Assembly (NCBI RefSeq): GCF_007859675.1
Contig: NZ_CP042305.1
Location: forward strand, 3,162,001-3,226,000
DNA length: 64,000 nucleotides
Reading direction: 5' to 3'
Origin: Humibacter ginsenosidimutans
GTDB lineage: Bacteria > Actinomycetota > Actinomycetes > Actinomycetales > Microbacteriaceae
The notes under the pieces were generated by a model. That model ran no database searches and was not told where the DNA came from. It worked only from the letters and a program-made list of their open reading frames with translations. A program made the translations under genes and the position numbers. Below are positions 17,096 through 26,489 of this stretch, piece by piece; position 1 is the stretch's first letter, and each line of letters opens with the position of its first letter.

Positions 17096-17201
17096 CCGCT
17101 GCCCTCCTGCTACTCGTTCGTTCGTACGTGTTCCTGATACCGGCGTGCGGACTGACCCTGCGCTCGCACGAAGGCTGCTCGATGGTCTCCTCTAGAGCAG
17201 A

Positions 17202-17279
17202 TACCAAATGGTACGGTTTGCTGGCAACAAGCAGGCAACGGTCTCAGAATCAGAGGGATCTGAGACCTACTATTTGGTA
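17202..17279. promoter_or_regulatory. Promoter region of the LuxR-type gene: two related operators around an inverted repeat
   Basis: TACCAAATGGTA at 17202-17213 and TACTATTTGGTA at 17268-17279. The reverse complement of the first differs from the second at a single base, so they form an inverted pair with centres 66 bp apart. Between them, GGTCTCAG (17240-17247) pairs with CTGAGACC (17260-17267) across a 12-base loop. The second site ends 8 bases before the start codon, where a bound repressor would block expression. Confidence 0.55.
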
Positions 17280-17287
17280 GGCGGTCG

Positions 17288-18184
17288 ATGATGATCGATT
17301 GGGATAAGTCCGAGCCGCGAACTGCGGATCATCTGCACAGGGGCACAGCGCAGAACGGCGTCGGCTGGGGCGGCGAGCGTGCCCATGGCGGCAGGGAGCC
17401 TGGTCAAAGCGGCGGGAACGAATCTCGATGGACCGACAGTGCTGATTCCCCGGCCACCGGCCGGATGCCGGAGCCATACGTCGGGGTCGGCCGGATGGGA
17501 CACATCCCGATTGATGCGTTCGCGTCCACGACCTCAACGAACGCCGCGCGCTTCCGAGATGGATCAAGTGGGGGCAAGGCACGACAAGCGGGGGTAGTTT
17601 TCGGGCTCCGGCCGGGGCTTGTGCGGGACGGCATAACGGCGATCCTCAGCGAATCGGGGGCGTACGTGGTTCTAGGTAGCGCCAGTGATCCGGAACGCCT
17701 TGTTTCGATGGTCGAGAGATTGCAGCCGGATATCGTCCTATTCGAGCCTGCTATGGCTAGCCCTTCCACGATTGGCACGATCCGACGCCTCGTCCGTGCG
17801 GCACCGCAAACACGAGGAGTTCTCGTGGCTCTCCGTGCCCCGGATGCTGTATGTCGCTCCGTGATTTCGGCGGGCGCCGCCGCATGTATCACACAGTCGA
17901 TGACGGCCGCTGACGTCCTGGACATCTTGAGCGGATCGGGGCCGGTGTTATCGGCTGCCGTGGCGCGGGATGTGAAGGTTGGGTCGATACTCACGCCGCA
18001 AGAGCGTGTTGTTCTGGCTCTTATAGCTGAAGCGTTCTCAAATGTTGAGATCGCGGCCGAGCTTCGCATTGCCGTTGGGACTGTTCGCCGTCATGCCAAC
18101 ACCATTTATCGAAAACTCGGTGCAAAGTCGCGGGTTGACGCGGTTCGAACAGCATACGCGATCGGCTTGACCGCCCATTCGTGA
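17288..18184 (+). CDS. LuxR/NarL-type regulator with a degenerate receiver domain
   Basis: 298 residues in three parts. The first 100 are polar and low in complexity. Residues about 105-215 resemble a response-regulator receiver (VVFGLRPGLVRDGITAILSE, LQPDIVLFEPAM). A LuxR helix-turn-helix occupies about 235-295 (LTPQERVVLALIAEAFSNVEIA, then VGTVRRHANTIYRKLGAKSR). The receiver lacks the acidic pair, has Glu-Pro where the phospho-acceptor Asp should be, and has Gln at the usual Lys position (ITQSM). It should therefore act without phosphorylation, perhaps by ligand binding or dimerisation, as in JadR1-type antibiotic regulators. No kinase gene is nearby. A later start at one of the Met residues near 17465-17500 is possible because the N-terminal part is unlike any domain. 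Confidence 0.8.
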   Translation: MMIDWDKSEPRTADHLHRGTAQNGVGWGGERAHGGREPGQSGGNESRWTDSADSPATGRMPEPYVGVGRMGHIPIDAFASTTSTNAARFRDGSSGGKARQAGVVFGLRPGLVRDGITAILSESGAYVVLGSASDPERLVSMVERLQPDIVLFEPAMASPSTIGTIRRLVRAAPQTRGVLVALRAPDAVCRSVISAGAAACITQSMTAADVLDILSGSGPVLSAAVARDVKVGSILTPQERVVLALIAEAFSNVEIAAELRIAVGTVRRHANTIYRKLGAKSRVDAVRTAYAIGLTAHS

Positions 18185-18361
18185 TTCAAATAGGCATTTT
18201 GTCCGGAGGGGCGGACTAACGCTTCGTACGTGGCTTCGCATCGCGTATTCCCGCAACGACAACTATGACTTCGGCACCGTCGCTTTCGTGTCCCGGGAGT
18301 AATTGTGGTTCGAAACTCTCGTGTGTAAGCGGCCAGCGTGATGCCCACCGGCTTCCGGCAG

Positions 18362-18409
18362 CGTGCCCTTGGGGATATGTGCCGTAGAGCACATATCCCC
18401 AAGGGCACG
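18362..18409. repeat. Perfect 21-bp inverted repeat (hairpin A) upstream of the RHS gene
   Basis: Arms at 18362-18382 and 18389-18409, loop CGTAGA. The inner part of the stem, GATATGTGC, is shared with the hairpin at 31895-31926, whose loop is CATAGA. No T-run follows. It lies 65 bases before the RHS start and 178 bases after the LuxR gene. It could be a terminator, a leader hairpin or a recombination or protein-binding site. Confidence 0.75.
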
Positions 18410-18474
18410 TGTTGTCGTACGTTCGGCGGGGTCGGCATGTGTCTCGCGATGGAGCCGACAGCGACGGGAGCAGC

Positions 18475-21400
18475 ATGGGCCAGCACTTTCGGGAACTGAG
18501 TAACCCCCAGTCACTCGTGCACGGGGGACGGCGGTTAGTCACGTTGACCTGCATGCTCGCCGTGGCCGTCTGCGTGGTAATGGGAATTGCCGGGGCGCCG
18601 TTGAGGGCCGCAGCAGAGCCACTTGCGCCGGCGAAGTCGACCCCTGTTGCCAGCGCCAAACGCTTCGCTGACGGCTCTGATGTGGCCGTCGACGGCCAGG
18701 GTGCAAGTGACGGATATCACGTTCGTATCGCGCGCGCATCCTCGGGGTTCGCATGGTCCGACATCGCGGTGTTGCGTCCTGCGGCACTCGACCCTGGGGC
18801 CTGGTATGGCTACCAATGCCTGACCGATGATGGAAAGTACATTGCAGTGGCGGTCCTTCCCGGTGATGAGGTGAACGACAACACCGCCCGCGAACGAGGA
18901 GCGTACGCGTATGCGATTGATGTGAAGACCGGTCGGGTGCACGCTCTGGCAACTGGGGTGGCTCTCGAGTATCACACTCCGGGTTGCGGCCTCGATGACA
19001 CTGCCGTGTTCACGGCGAGCCTGGGATCTCAGGAGCAGCAGACCGAAGTGCTTCGGTATGACTTGTCGACGGGAACGAGGATTCAGCAGTCGGTCGTGCA
19101 GGGGCAGGTGACTTCTGCGGTGCCGACCAAGTACGGCGTTCAGGGCGCCCTGGCGTCGTCGATTGTGCGGATCCCGATCGGCGGGACGATGAAAGCGCCG
19201 GTGAAGGCATTCGTTGAGCTGAAGGTTGCGGGGCCGGCGTACGACGTGCATCCTGCCTCCGATGGTGGTCTGGACTACGTGACGGCAGCCAAGAGCGCCG
19301 GGCGAGCTATCGTGTGGCACGAGGCATCCGCCCATGCCGACCAGGTCGGTTCAGGCAAGAGTGCCGAGGTGCGGATCTTTCAGGGACGAGCCGGGAAGAA
19401 CTCTGTCATCGGGACCGCAGGAAAGACCGGAACGCTCCGCGGGGTTCCGTCCTCGCAATTGCCGCTGGGTGTAGCGACGGTTTCATTGGATGGGGGAGCT
19501 GCATTCGGGCCGGCGAAGTCGAGCCCTCAGCAGAAGAAGTCGGCTCCGGCCTCTGCGGTGCAGGCGGCAGGTGTGTCCTCTGAAGTCCAGATGGTCGAGT
19601 CTGAGGCGACGCATCAGGTGTTCAAGACGAAGAACGCGGTCATAGGACAGGCTTCTGCTTCTCGAGGGGCGGGGGCGCAGGTTTCTGGCGAAGGATCGCA
19701 GAAGCCGGCTTCCGGGGCGAAGGCGCCAGCGAAGACTGAAGTGAAGGTGAAGGCCGGGGTCTTCACGGGAACGGGGCCGCTCGCGCCAGCACTGGCAGTC
19801 GTCTCCGACGGTGCCGGTGCCGCTGAGATGGCGGATGATGCGGGGTCGCCTGCGTGCGCTGTGGCGCGTTTGGATCCGACGTTGCAGGCGATGCAGCCGT
19901 CGAATGGTCAGGTTGACTGGGCGACGGAGATGGCGGAGCAGGGGCTGCTGACGGGGAGTCAGTATCAGCGGCCGGCTGACTTCGCGAACATGGGTCTGGC
20001 GGCGTATGACCCCAGCGATGATTTCTCTCCGATCGCTTTGGATCATCCGTCGGGCGATTCGTGGGATACGGTGCCGCGATCGGTGATGCTGGCGATCGAA
20101 TCGCAGGAGAGCAATTTCAATCAGGCTTCCTGGCATGCGCTGCCTGGCATTGCTGGGGATCCGTTGATCGCGGACTACTACGGTGCTGGTGACGCGATCG
20201 ACACGATCGACTATGACGACGCGGATTGCGGTTACGGGGTGGCTCAGGTCACGGATGGCATGTTCGCCGGCGACGGGGATTACTCCACGCATGGTCAGAT
20301 GAAGATTGCGGTCGACTACGAGGAAAATGTAGCGGCGGGGCTGAATATCTTGGAGAGCACGTGGAATCAGCTCTACGAGGCGGGGATCACCGCGAACGGT
20401 GGGGACCCGCGGTACCTGGAGAACTGGTACTTCGCGGTCTGGGCCTACAACACGGGCATTCAGCCGACGGCTTCGTTCGGCAACACCTCAGGGTGCACGC
20501 CGGGGCCGTCGTGTGAGGGACCGGACGGGACATGGGGTCTGGGGTGGTCGAACAATCCGCAGAACCCGGACTACGACCCGTCTCGTGGCCCGTACTTGGA
20601 GAGCACCTACGCTGATGCCGCTCATCCCGCCAGCTGGCCCTACCAGGAACGCATCATGGGGTGGATGGGGTCGCCGATCATCCGATACGGGTACACGGCG
20701 TATGACCCGCCGGACTACCACGGTGGTCACTCCTGGTTGCAGATCGCCCCGTTCGACTCGTTCTGCTCGAGCGCTGACGATTGCGACACGAGTAATGCCT
20801 CGGGCGGGTACTGCAGCTTGTCCGACTCGGAGTGCTGGTGGCACAAGCCTGTGACCTGGATCAGCGATTGTTCGACCAGTTGCGCCACGTCAGCGTATGA
20901 GGATGGGGCTGGTTCTGAGCCGCCTGCGTATACGGCGAAGTATCAACCGACCTGCAATCTCAACACGGCGAACCTGCCGTCGAACTCGATCATCGTCGAC
21001 GACTTATCCAATCCCGTCGACAATGACGAGGGCTGTACGGGTATGAACTGGAGCAACTCGGGATCCTTCACGTACTCGCCCGGCACTAACAGTTCGGGTG
21101 ACGCCGTCGGTGACATCGACACCCACCAATTAGGTTCAGGCTTCGGCGGCCACATCCTGTTCACCCACACGGAGCCGTCATCGGACACGGACCTGATCAA
21201 CACTGGCACCTGGAAGCCCACATTGCCGAGCCTTCAGTACTACGAGGTCGAGGTTCATCTCCCCGAGAGTGGGGCTACCGCGACGGATGTTGTCTACACG
21301 GTCAACCCGGGAGGTGGAGCGTCGGCGTGGAAGATCCGCGTAAATCAGGATTGGGAGTCCGAGGAGTGGGTTCCGATCGGGACGTTCGCGATGCAGAACG

Positions 21401-24400
21401 GCGGCAACGTCGTGCTGACGAACGCCAGCAGCGAAACGCCGCAAGGATATGACGTCGCTTATGACGCGATCGCATTCGTGCCCAAGGGCGGAACCCCCGG
21501 GCAGTCCATTGGGGGCCCGCCGACGATCCAGGATGAACCCGCGGGCTCTAACCCGGCCCTGGTGAACTGTGGTTGTGCGACTCGGGCCGTCGCGGACCCG
21601 GTGGACACGTCCACGGGATACTTCACCCAGTCGGCAACGGATCTTTCGGTTCCCGGTTTCGGCGAGCCTCTCAACCTCACTCGCACGTATACGTCGTCGC
21701 TGGCCGACCCCAGCGGGCCGGCAGGAAACAGCGCGGTCAACGGCGCCTTCGGGCCGGGATGGACCTACTCCTACGGGCTGGTTGCGACCACCGACAGTTC
21801 GGGGAATGTCACGATTCGTCAGGAAGACGGATCCATGGTCAGCTTCACCGACAGCAGCGGAACGTACACGCCTCCGGCCCGTTACGACGCGACTCTGACC
21901 GCATCGAGCGGGAACTACTACTTCATTCGCCATGGGTCCGAGCAGTTCGTGTTCGCGCAAAGCACGGGACGACTGATCGCCGAATCGGATCAAGCCGGCC
22001 GGGTGGCGACACCGTCCTACCAAACGTCCCTCGCCTATGACTCCTCCGGCAACCTGCAAACGGTGACGGATCCGGCGGGCCGCACGCTCACTCTTACTTG
22101 GAGTGGGGGACACATCACCTCTGTTGCGGACTCGGGTGGCCAACAGGTGGACTATCAGTACTCGACTGCAGGCGACCTCACCGACGTCTTCGGTGTCGGC
22201 ACCACCCGCACGGGCGGGACCGACGGCAATCAAGACCACGCCCAGTACGCATACAACGCCTCCCACCTCATGACCAGCATGCGTTCCCCCAACAACTACG
22301 GGAAGTCGGGGACACCATCCCCGGTGACGTCGATGACGTATGACTCATCGGAACGGGTGCTGACGCAAACGGATCCGGAAGGCAACGAGACCACCTTCGA
22401 ATACGGACCCAACACCGGCGACAGCCTCGTGGCAGGGCAGACCCTCGTCACCACACCCACCAGTGATGAAGACCTATACACCTACCAGAACGGACTGCTC
22501 GCCCAGGAGACCAAGGCCTACGGGACCGACAGTGCGCAGACTTGGAAGTACTCCTACGATCCGATCTCACTCGGGGTGTCTCAGCAGACCAACCCCGATG
22601 GGTCCGTCGAGACCTTCTCCTACGACGCGCAAGGACACCAGATCTCCTCGAGCAACGGGCTCGGGCAGACCACGTCCAAGCAGTACAACGCGGCCGGACA
22701 GGTAACCGAGGTCACCGATCCGAACGGCACGCACACGATCACCAGTTACAACGCCGCCGGAGCACCTACAAGCGTGCTGACCACCGAGGACGGTCAATCC
22801 GCGGAGTCCTACAACAACACACTCGACCCGACCTACAGTCGCCAGTCCACCTACGCATACACGGATGAGGCTCATCCCGCCGAAGCGACCGTGTCGACCG
22901 ACGCAAACAGCAACGCAACACACTACGGATACGACTCCTTGGGCGACCTCACGACGGTGACCGACGCTGCCGGGCACGTTACGGACTACGGCTACAACAC
23001 CGCACTCGGCGAACGGACCAGCACCGTCACCCCGACCGGAACCGCCGCTGGCACCACCCCCACCTGCACACCGCCGGCTATTGGCTGCACGACGTACGCC
23101 TACGATGCCTACGGTCATGTCATCACCACCACCGACCCGCTCGGCCACAGCAGCAAGGCCACCTACGACGCGGACGGAAACCAGCTCACCACCGTTGATG
23201 CCAACGGGCACACCACTACAACCAGCTACGACGCTGCCGACCGGGCTACATCGGTGGAACAACCATCCGGAGCTACCAGCAGCACGAGCTACAACGGTGA
23301 CGGCACGATCAAGAAGACCACCGATGCCAACGGGAAAGCCACCACCTACACGTACAACGCGCTTGGGCTGAAGGAAAGCAGCACCGACCCGGACGGTTCC
23401 ACCACTAGCTACACGTACGATGCTGACGGACGGCTGAAGATCCAAACCTCACCCGACGGTGAAACCATGACAGACACCTGGAACAACGCCGGAGAACTCA
23501 CCGGGATCGCCTACTCCGGAAGCGGCACGCACGCGGTCTCATACACGTACGATCCCGATGGCAACAGGCTGGCCATGACCGACGGAACCGGCACCACCAG
23601 CTATTCATATGACGTGTTCAACGAGGAGACCAACGTCACCACAGGCGCAGGCAACACGGTGGGCTACGGCTACGACGCCGCAGGCAACGTGACCACGATC
23701 AACTATCCCGGCACTGCGGGAACCGTGACCGATCACTACAACACGTTGGAACAGCTCAGTTCTGTTGTCGACCCGGCTGGCAACAGCACCAGTTTCGGGT
23801 ACACCGCCGACGGACAACTGACTACCACGAACGCGGCGAACGGCACCACCGTGACCGTGTCATACAACAACGCAGACCAGCCCACCTCCAGCGTGCTCAG
23901 CAAGGGAAGCACAGGCCTGGGCACCGTCACGTATGCCCGGAACAACAACGGCGATCTCACAGGCACCACACCATCAGCAGGCGCACCGGGCAGTACCGAA
24001 ACGTATGGGTACAACAACAACGAACAGCTCACGAGTGCAATAGCGGGCTCGACGACCACCAGCTACGGATACGACGCTGCAGGCAATCCCACGACTCTGG
24101 GGAGCGTCACGCAGGTGTTCGACGCAGCAGGACGCCTGTGCTGGACAACAACGAGCAGCGTCAGCAGCCCCAGTTGCGCCTCACCGGCATCGGGCGCCAC
24201 CACCTACACGTACAACGGGGACGGACAACGCACCGCTCAAACACCCGCAATCGGCACCGCGACCAACTACGCGTACAACGCAGCCGGCGAACTCACATCC
24301 GTCAGTGGAGCCGTCGCCGCCGCCTACACGTACAACGGCGACGGCTTCCGCGCCAGCAAAACCGTAGGATCGAGCACCACCACCTTCACCTACAACACAC

Positions 24401-25338
24401 TCGGTGCTGTTCCGCTCTTGCTTACCGATGGCACCACCGCCTACATCTACGGACCATCCGGAACGCCCGTCGAGCAACTCGGCGTAAACGGCAGCGATAG
24501 CCAGTACTACTTCGCGGACACACACGGTTCCACCATCGAACTCACAAACTCCAGCGGGGCCGTCGACGGGAGCTACTCCTATGACGCCTGGGGAAAGACG
24601 ACCAGTCACGCTGGCGCTGCCAGCACCCCGATCCAGTTCGCCGGGGCATACAGTGACTCCGAAACCGGGCTCTACTACCTATTGGCGCGGTACTACGATC
24701 CAGCGACGGCACTGCTAATCAGTGTCGATCCCCTGAATGCGCTGACGCTTAGCCCGTACGGTTACGTCGATGACAGCCCCTTAAACGTGACCGATCCAAC
24801 AGGGCTCTGGTGGGGCGGGCTGTGTTTCGGCGGGAGCTTCGTCGGCGCAGCGGGGGTTGCCGTCCTTGGTGGCGTCGAGGTGTGCGTCGACTGGGCGTCG
24901 AGTTCCGGGCTAACCCTGACCGCCGGATACAACCTAATGGGCGGCGGAGGCGCTGACGCTGATGCTTCATTGTTCCTGGGCGTCGCAGGCGGGGCTGCTG
25001 ACACGGCAGCAGATATTGCCGGAACAGGGTGCACCGTGGCCGGGAGCGGACACCTCGGGGTCGTCGGACTAACCGTGGCGGGAGCGGGGTCTTGCGCCAA
25101 AGGACCTGACTCCGGTGAACTCGACGTTGACCTTGGCCCTGGGGCTGGGGGGTCCGGTGGAGCAGGTGTGGCTGGGACTTGTGCCTGGGCCCCGTGGGGC
25201 GGCTACGCAGGATGCGGCGGAGATACCCAAACAACGTCTTCCTCGACAACGCGCCGAAGTTCAACGCTGTCTACGCCATATTCGAGGGACCAGTACGTGG
25301 ACGGCAGCTACAGCTACGCGTACGGTCGCGGATGCTGA
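18475..25338 (+). CDS. Secreted RHS-repeat protein with lytic-transglycosylase-like domain and variable C-terminal tip
   Basis: A 2287-residue protein. It opens with a signal-type segment (LVTLTCMLAVAVCVVMGIAG), then a beta-rich region to about 430. A lysozyme/SLT-like domain follows at about 495-690, with candidate catalytic Glu in MLAIESQESNF, CGYGVAQVTDGM and YFAVWAYNTG. After a Cys-rich linker come RHS/YD repeats from about 1020 to 2050 (many YDAAGN/YTYNGDG-type units) and the core LYYLLARYYDPATALLISVDPL to DPTGL near 2065-2110. A Gly-rich tip of about 175 residues, of no recognised toxin family, ends the protein. RHS shells carry toxins for competition between cells. The ATG at 18475 follows GGGAG; an earlier GTG touches hairpin A. 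A possible immunity gene follows 80 bases downstream. Confidence 0.88.
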   Translation: MGQHFRELSNPQSLVHGGRRLVTLTCMLAVAVCVVMGIAGAPLRAAAEPLAPAKSTPVASAKRFADGSDVAVDGQGASDGYHVRIARASSGFAWSDIAVLRPAALDPGAWYGYQCLTDDGKYIAVAVLPGDEVNDNTARERGAYAYAIDVKTGRVHALATGVALEYHTPGCGLDDTAVFTASLGSQEQQTEVLRYDLSTGTRIQQSVVQGQVTSAVPTKYGVQGALASSIVRIPIGGTMKAPVKAFVELKVAGPAYDVHPASDGGLDYVTAAKSAGRAIVWHEASAHADQVGSGKSAEVRIFQGRAGKNSVIGTAGKTGTLRGVPSSQLPLGVATVSLDGGAAFGPAKSSPQQKKSAPASAVQAAGVSSEVQMVESEATHQVFKTKNAVIGQASASRGAGAQVSGEGSQKPASGAKAPAKTEVKVKAGVFTGTGPLAPALAVVSDGAGAAEMADDAGSPACAVARLDPTLQAMQPSNGQVDWATEMAEQGLLTGSQYQRPADFANMGLAAYDPSDDFSPIALDHPSGDSWDTVPRSVMLAIESQESNFNQASWHALPGIAGDPLIADYYGAGDAIDTIDYDDADCGYGVAQVTDGMFAGDGDYSTHGQMKIAVDYEENVAAGLNILESTWNQLYEAGITANGGDPRYLENWYFAVWAYNTGIQPTASFGNTSGCTPGPSCEGPDGTWGLGWSNNPQNPDYDPSRGPYLESTYADAAHPASWPYQERIMGWMGSPIIRYGYTAYDPPDYHGGHSWLQIAPFDSFCSSADDCDTSNASGGYCSLSDSECWWHKPVTWISDCSTSCATSAYEDGAGSEPPAYTAKYQPTCNLNTANLPSNSIIVDDLSNPVDNDEGCTGMNWSNSGSFTYSPGTNSSGDAVGDIDTHQLGSGFGGHILFTHTEPSSDTDLINTGTWKPTLPSLQYYEVEVHLPESGATATDVVYTVNPGGGASAWKIRVNQDWESEEWVPIGTFAMQNGGNVVLTNASSETPQGYDVAYDAIAFVPKGGTPGQSIGGPPTIQDEPAGSNPALVNCGCATRAVADPVDTSTGYFTQSATDLSVPGFGEPLNLTRTYTSSLADPSGPAGNSAVNGAFGPGWTYSYGLVATTDSSGNVTIRQEDGSMVSFTDSSGTYTPPARYDATLTASSGNYYFIRHGSEQFVFAQSTGRLIAESDQAGRVATPSYQTSLAYDSSGNLQTVTDPAGRTLTLTWSGGHITSVADSGGQQVDYQYSTAGDLTDVFGVGTTRTGGTDGNQDHAQYAYNASHLMTSMRSPNNYGKSGTPSPVTSMTYDSSERVLTQTDPEGNETTFEYGPNTGDSLVAGQTLVTTPTSDEDLYTYQNGLLAQETKAYGTDSAQTWKYSYDPISLGVSQQTNPDGSVETFSYDAQGHQISSSNGLGQTTSKQYNAAGQVTEVTDPNGTHTITSYNAAGAPTSVLTTEDGQSAESYNNTLDPTYSRQSTYAYTDEAHPAEATVSTDANSNATHYGYDSLGDLTTVTDAAGHVTDYGYNTALGERTSTVTPTGTAAGTTPTCTPPAIGCTTYAYDAYGHVITTTDPLGHSSKATYDADGNQLTTVDANGHTTTTSYDAADRATSVEQPSGATSSTSYNGDGTIKKTTDANGKATTYTYNALGLKESSTDPDGSTTSYTYDADGRLKIQTSPDGETMTDTWNNAGELTGIAYSGSGTHAVSYTYDPDGNRLAMTDGTGTTSYSYDVFNEETNVTTGAGNTVGYGYDAAGNVTTINYPGTAGTVTDHYNTLEQLSSVVDPAGNSTSFGYTADGQLTTTNAANGTTVTVSYNNADQPTSSVLSKGSTGLGTVTYARNNNGDLTGTTPSAGAPGSTETYGYNNNEQLTSAIAGSTTTSYGYDAAGNPTTLGSVTQVFDAAGRLCWTTTSSVSSPSCASPASGATTYTYNGDGQRTAQTPAIGTATNYAYNAAGELTSVSGAVAAAYTYNGDGFRASKTVGSSTTTFTYNTLGAVPLLLTDGTTAYIYGPSGTPVEQLGVNGSDSQYYFADTHGSTIELTNSSGAVDGSYSYDAWGKTTSHAGAASTPIQFAGAYSDSETGLYYLLARYYDPATALLISVDPLNALTLSPYGYVDDSPLNVTDPTGLWWGGLCFGGSFVGAAGVAVLGGVEVCVDWASSSGLTLTAGYNLMGGGGADADASLFLGVAGGAADTAADIAGTGCTVAGSGHLGVVGLTVAGAGSCAKGPDSGELDVDLGPGAGGSGGAGVAGTCAWAPWGGYAGCGGDTQTTSSSTTRRSSTLSTPYSRDQYVDGSYSYAYGRGC

Positions 25339-25417
25339 TTTATCTGAGCATGGGTTGGGTCGGGCTCAACTCTGTACGTGGTGCAGGCAATGCGCCATTC
25401 AGTCTTAAGGAGCGAGG

Positions 25418-25735
25418 GTGGAATCGGTAGATCGAGGAAAGCTGCTTGCCGTGGTTAAGCCACAAGGATTGGCGCTAAAAGGAGGGATTGTTCCAGTAAG
25501 AGCCAGCTGGCCATTTCCTCGAAAGATATGCATCTACGAGAATGGTATATTGTTCTCTGTGCTTGGTATTGATTCGTACATTCGCAAGGAGCGGGTTCAA
25601 TTGATTTCCGGGATCGTGTCTATAACGGCAGAATGGGCACCTGACGGGATCAGTGGTTCGGCGATCATTCTGAGTTGGCTTCATACACGTCGGATTCGAA
25701 AAGTAATTGAGGCCGCGGGATATCGGGTTTCCTAA
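25418..25735 (+). CDS. Small protein after the RHS gene, candidate immunity protein
   Basis: 105 residues, no signal peptide or membrane helix. The GTG start at 25418 follows AAGGAG (25407-25412) by 5 bases, a strong site. The sequence (ICIYENGILFSVLGIDSYIRKERVQLISGI, ending TRRIRKVIEAAGYRV) looks like a compact beta-sheet fold with a C-terminal helix, somewhat like bacterial PH-type domains; I cannot name a family. Base composition is visibly lower in GC than the RHS repeats. Its position directly behind an RHS tip is where immunity genes occur, which is the only basis for that guess. Confidence 0.55.
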   Translation: MESVDRGKLLAVVKPQGLALKGGIVPVRASWPFPRKICIYENGILFSVLGIDSYIRKERVQLISGIVSITAEWAPDGISGSAIILSWLHTRRIRKVIEAAGYRVS

Positions 25736-25737
25736 AT

Positions 25738-25925
25738 GTTCAGGCTGGCCTGCGCCTGCTCGAGAGTGAGCCGTCGGGTAAGGTCCGCCACCAGCGCTGC
25801 ACGGCGGTGTGGTTGTTCTTCTCCACCGCGCCCGTCGGTTCGCCGACCTCGGCCGACAGACCGCAGCCTGGACGGCGTAGTGCTTCACGAACGCGGCCTA
25901 CTGCTTCTCGCCGGTGGAGCAGAAT
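25738..25925 (-). pseudogene. Transposase remnant (IS fragment) with frameshifts
   Basis: On the minus strand, overlapping frames give pieces such as VKHYAVQAA, then GLSAEVGEPTGAVEKNNHTAVQRWWRTLPD, then a run ending QAQASLN-like in another frame. The EKxNHxAxQRWWRTL pattern recalls the middle of IS21/Mu-type integrase-core transposases. Under 200 bases remain, with two frame changes and no terminal repeats, so it is dead debris. The family name is tentative. Confidence 0.5.
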
Positions 25926-26096
25926 TGCTCGCCGTGGGTGCGTTGGATGGTCTTGGCGACGCATTCTCGCCGGTCGCCAGTACCGGGCTCGGACTCGATA
26001 TAGATGGTGCCGTGAACGCAACGGAGGAGCAGAACAAGGAAGATGACGAGGAAGCAAGTGATGAGCACAAGGAGTTTGTGCTCAACTTGAGGGTCA

Positions 26097-26489
26097 GTGA
26101 TGCGCAGGAAGATCGAAAACAACTGGACCTCGATAATCGGCATCGGTTATAGTCGTTGTTTCGCTCCGATAAGAACGTATATTATCCTGGCGGTCATGGT
26201 GCAGATTGCTGCCCTATGCGTTGCGATGCTGCTGGTCTTTACTACGGGACCGGGCGCAGTTCCTTGGTTCCTCGTTCTTATTCTATTGCCGGCAACGGGT
26301 ATTCTTGTGGGGTACGCAATTCTCGAGCGTTTTGCGTATCAGATTCGCGGCGACTTGCGGGCGGCCGGGATAGATGTCAAGGACGGTTGCTTCATACGAA
26401 GCCCATCAGATGTATCTAAGTGGCTGGCGCGGGAAGGGATTGAGCGATCGACCCTTATTCGGGTCGGCGATGGCAAATACGGAGGTTAG
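26097..26489 (+). CDS. Hypothetical membrane protein with two helices
   Basis: 130 residues: a basic start (MMRRKIENNWTSIIGIG), two hydrophobic segments (about residues 28-50 and 55-78), and a charged cytoplasmic-type tail ending LIRVGDGKYGG. The ribosome site is weak, and the second codon is also a possible start. No family recognised. It lies in AT-richer debris behind the RHS gene and could be a second immunity-type or orphan protein. Confidence 0.45.
   Translation: MMRRKIENNWTSIIGIGYSRCFAPIRTYIILAVMVQIAALCVAMLLVFTTGPGAVPWFLVLILLPATGILVGYAILERFAYQIRGDLRAAGIDVKDGCFIRSPSDVSKWLAREGIERSTLIRVGDGKYGG

Noticed and set aside
21550..24760. Regular repetition that could suggest a repeat array or CRISPR
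   Set aside because: The periodicity is the protein-coding RHS/YD repeat of one gene; units vary in sequence and have no constant spacers.
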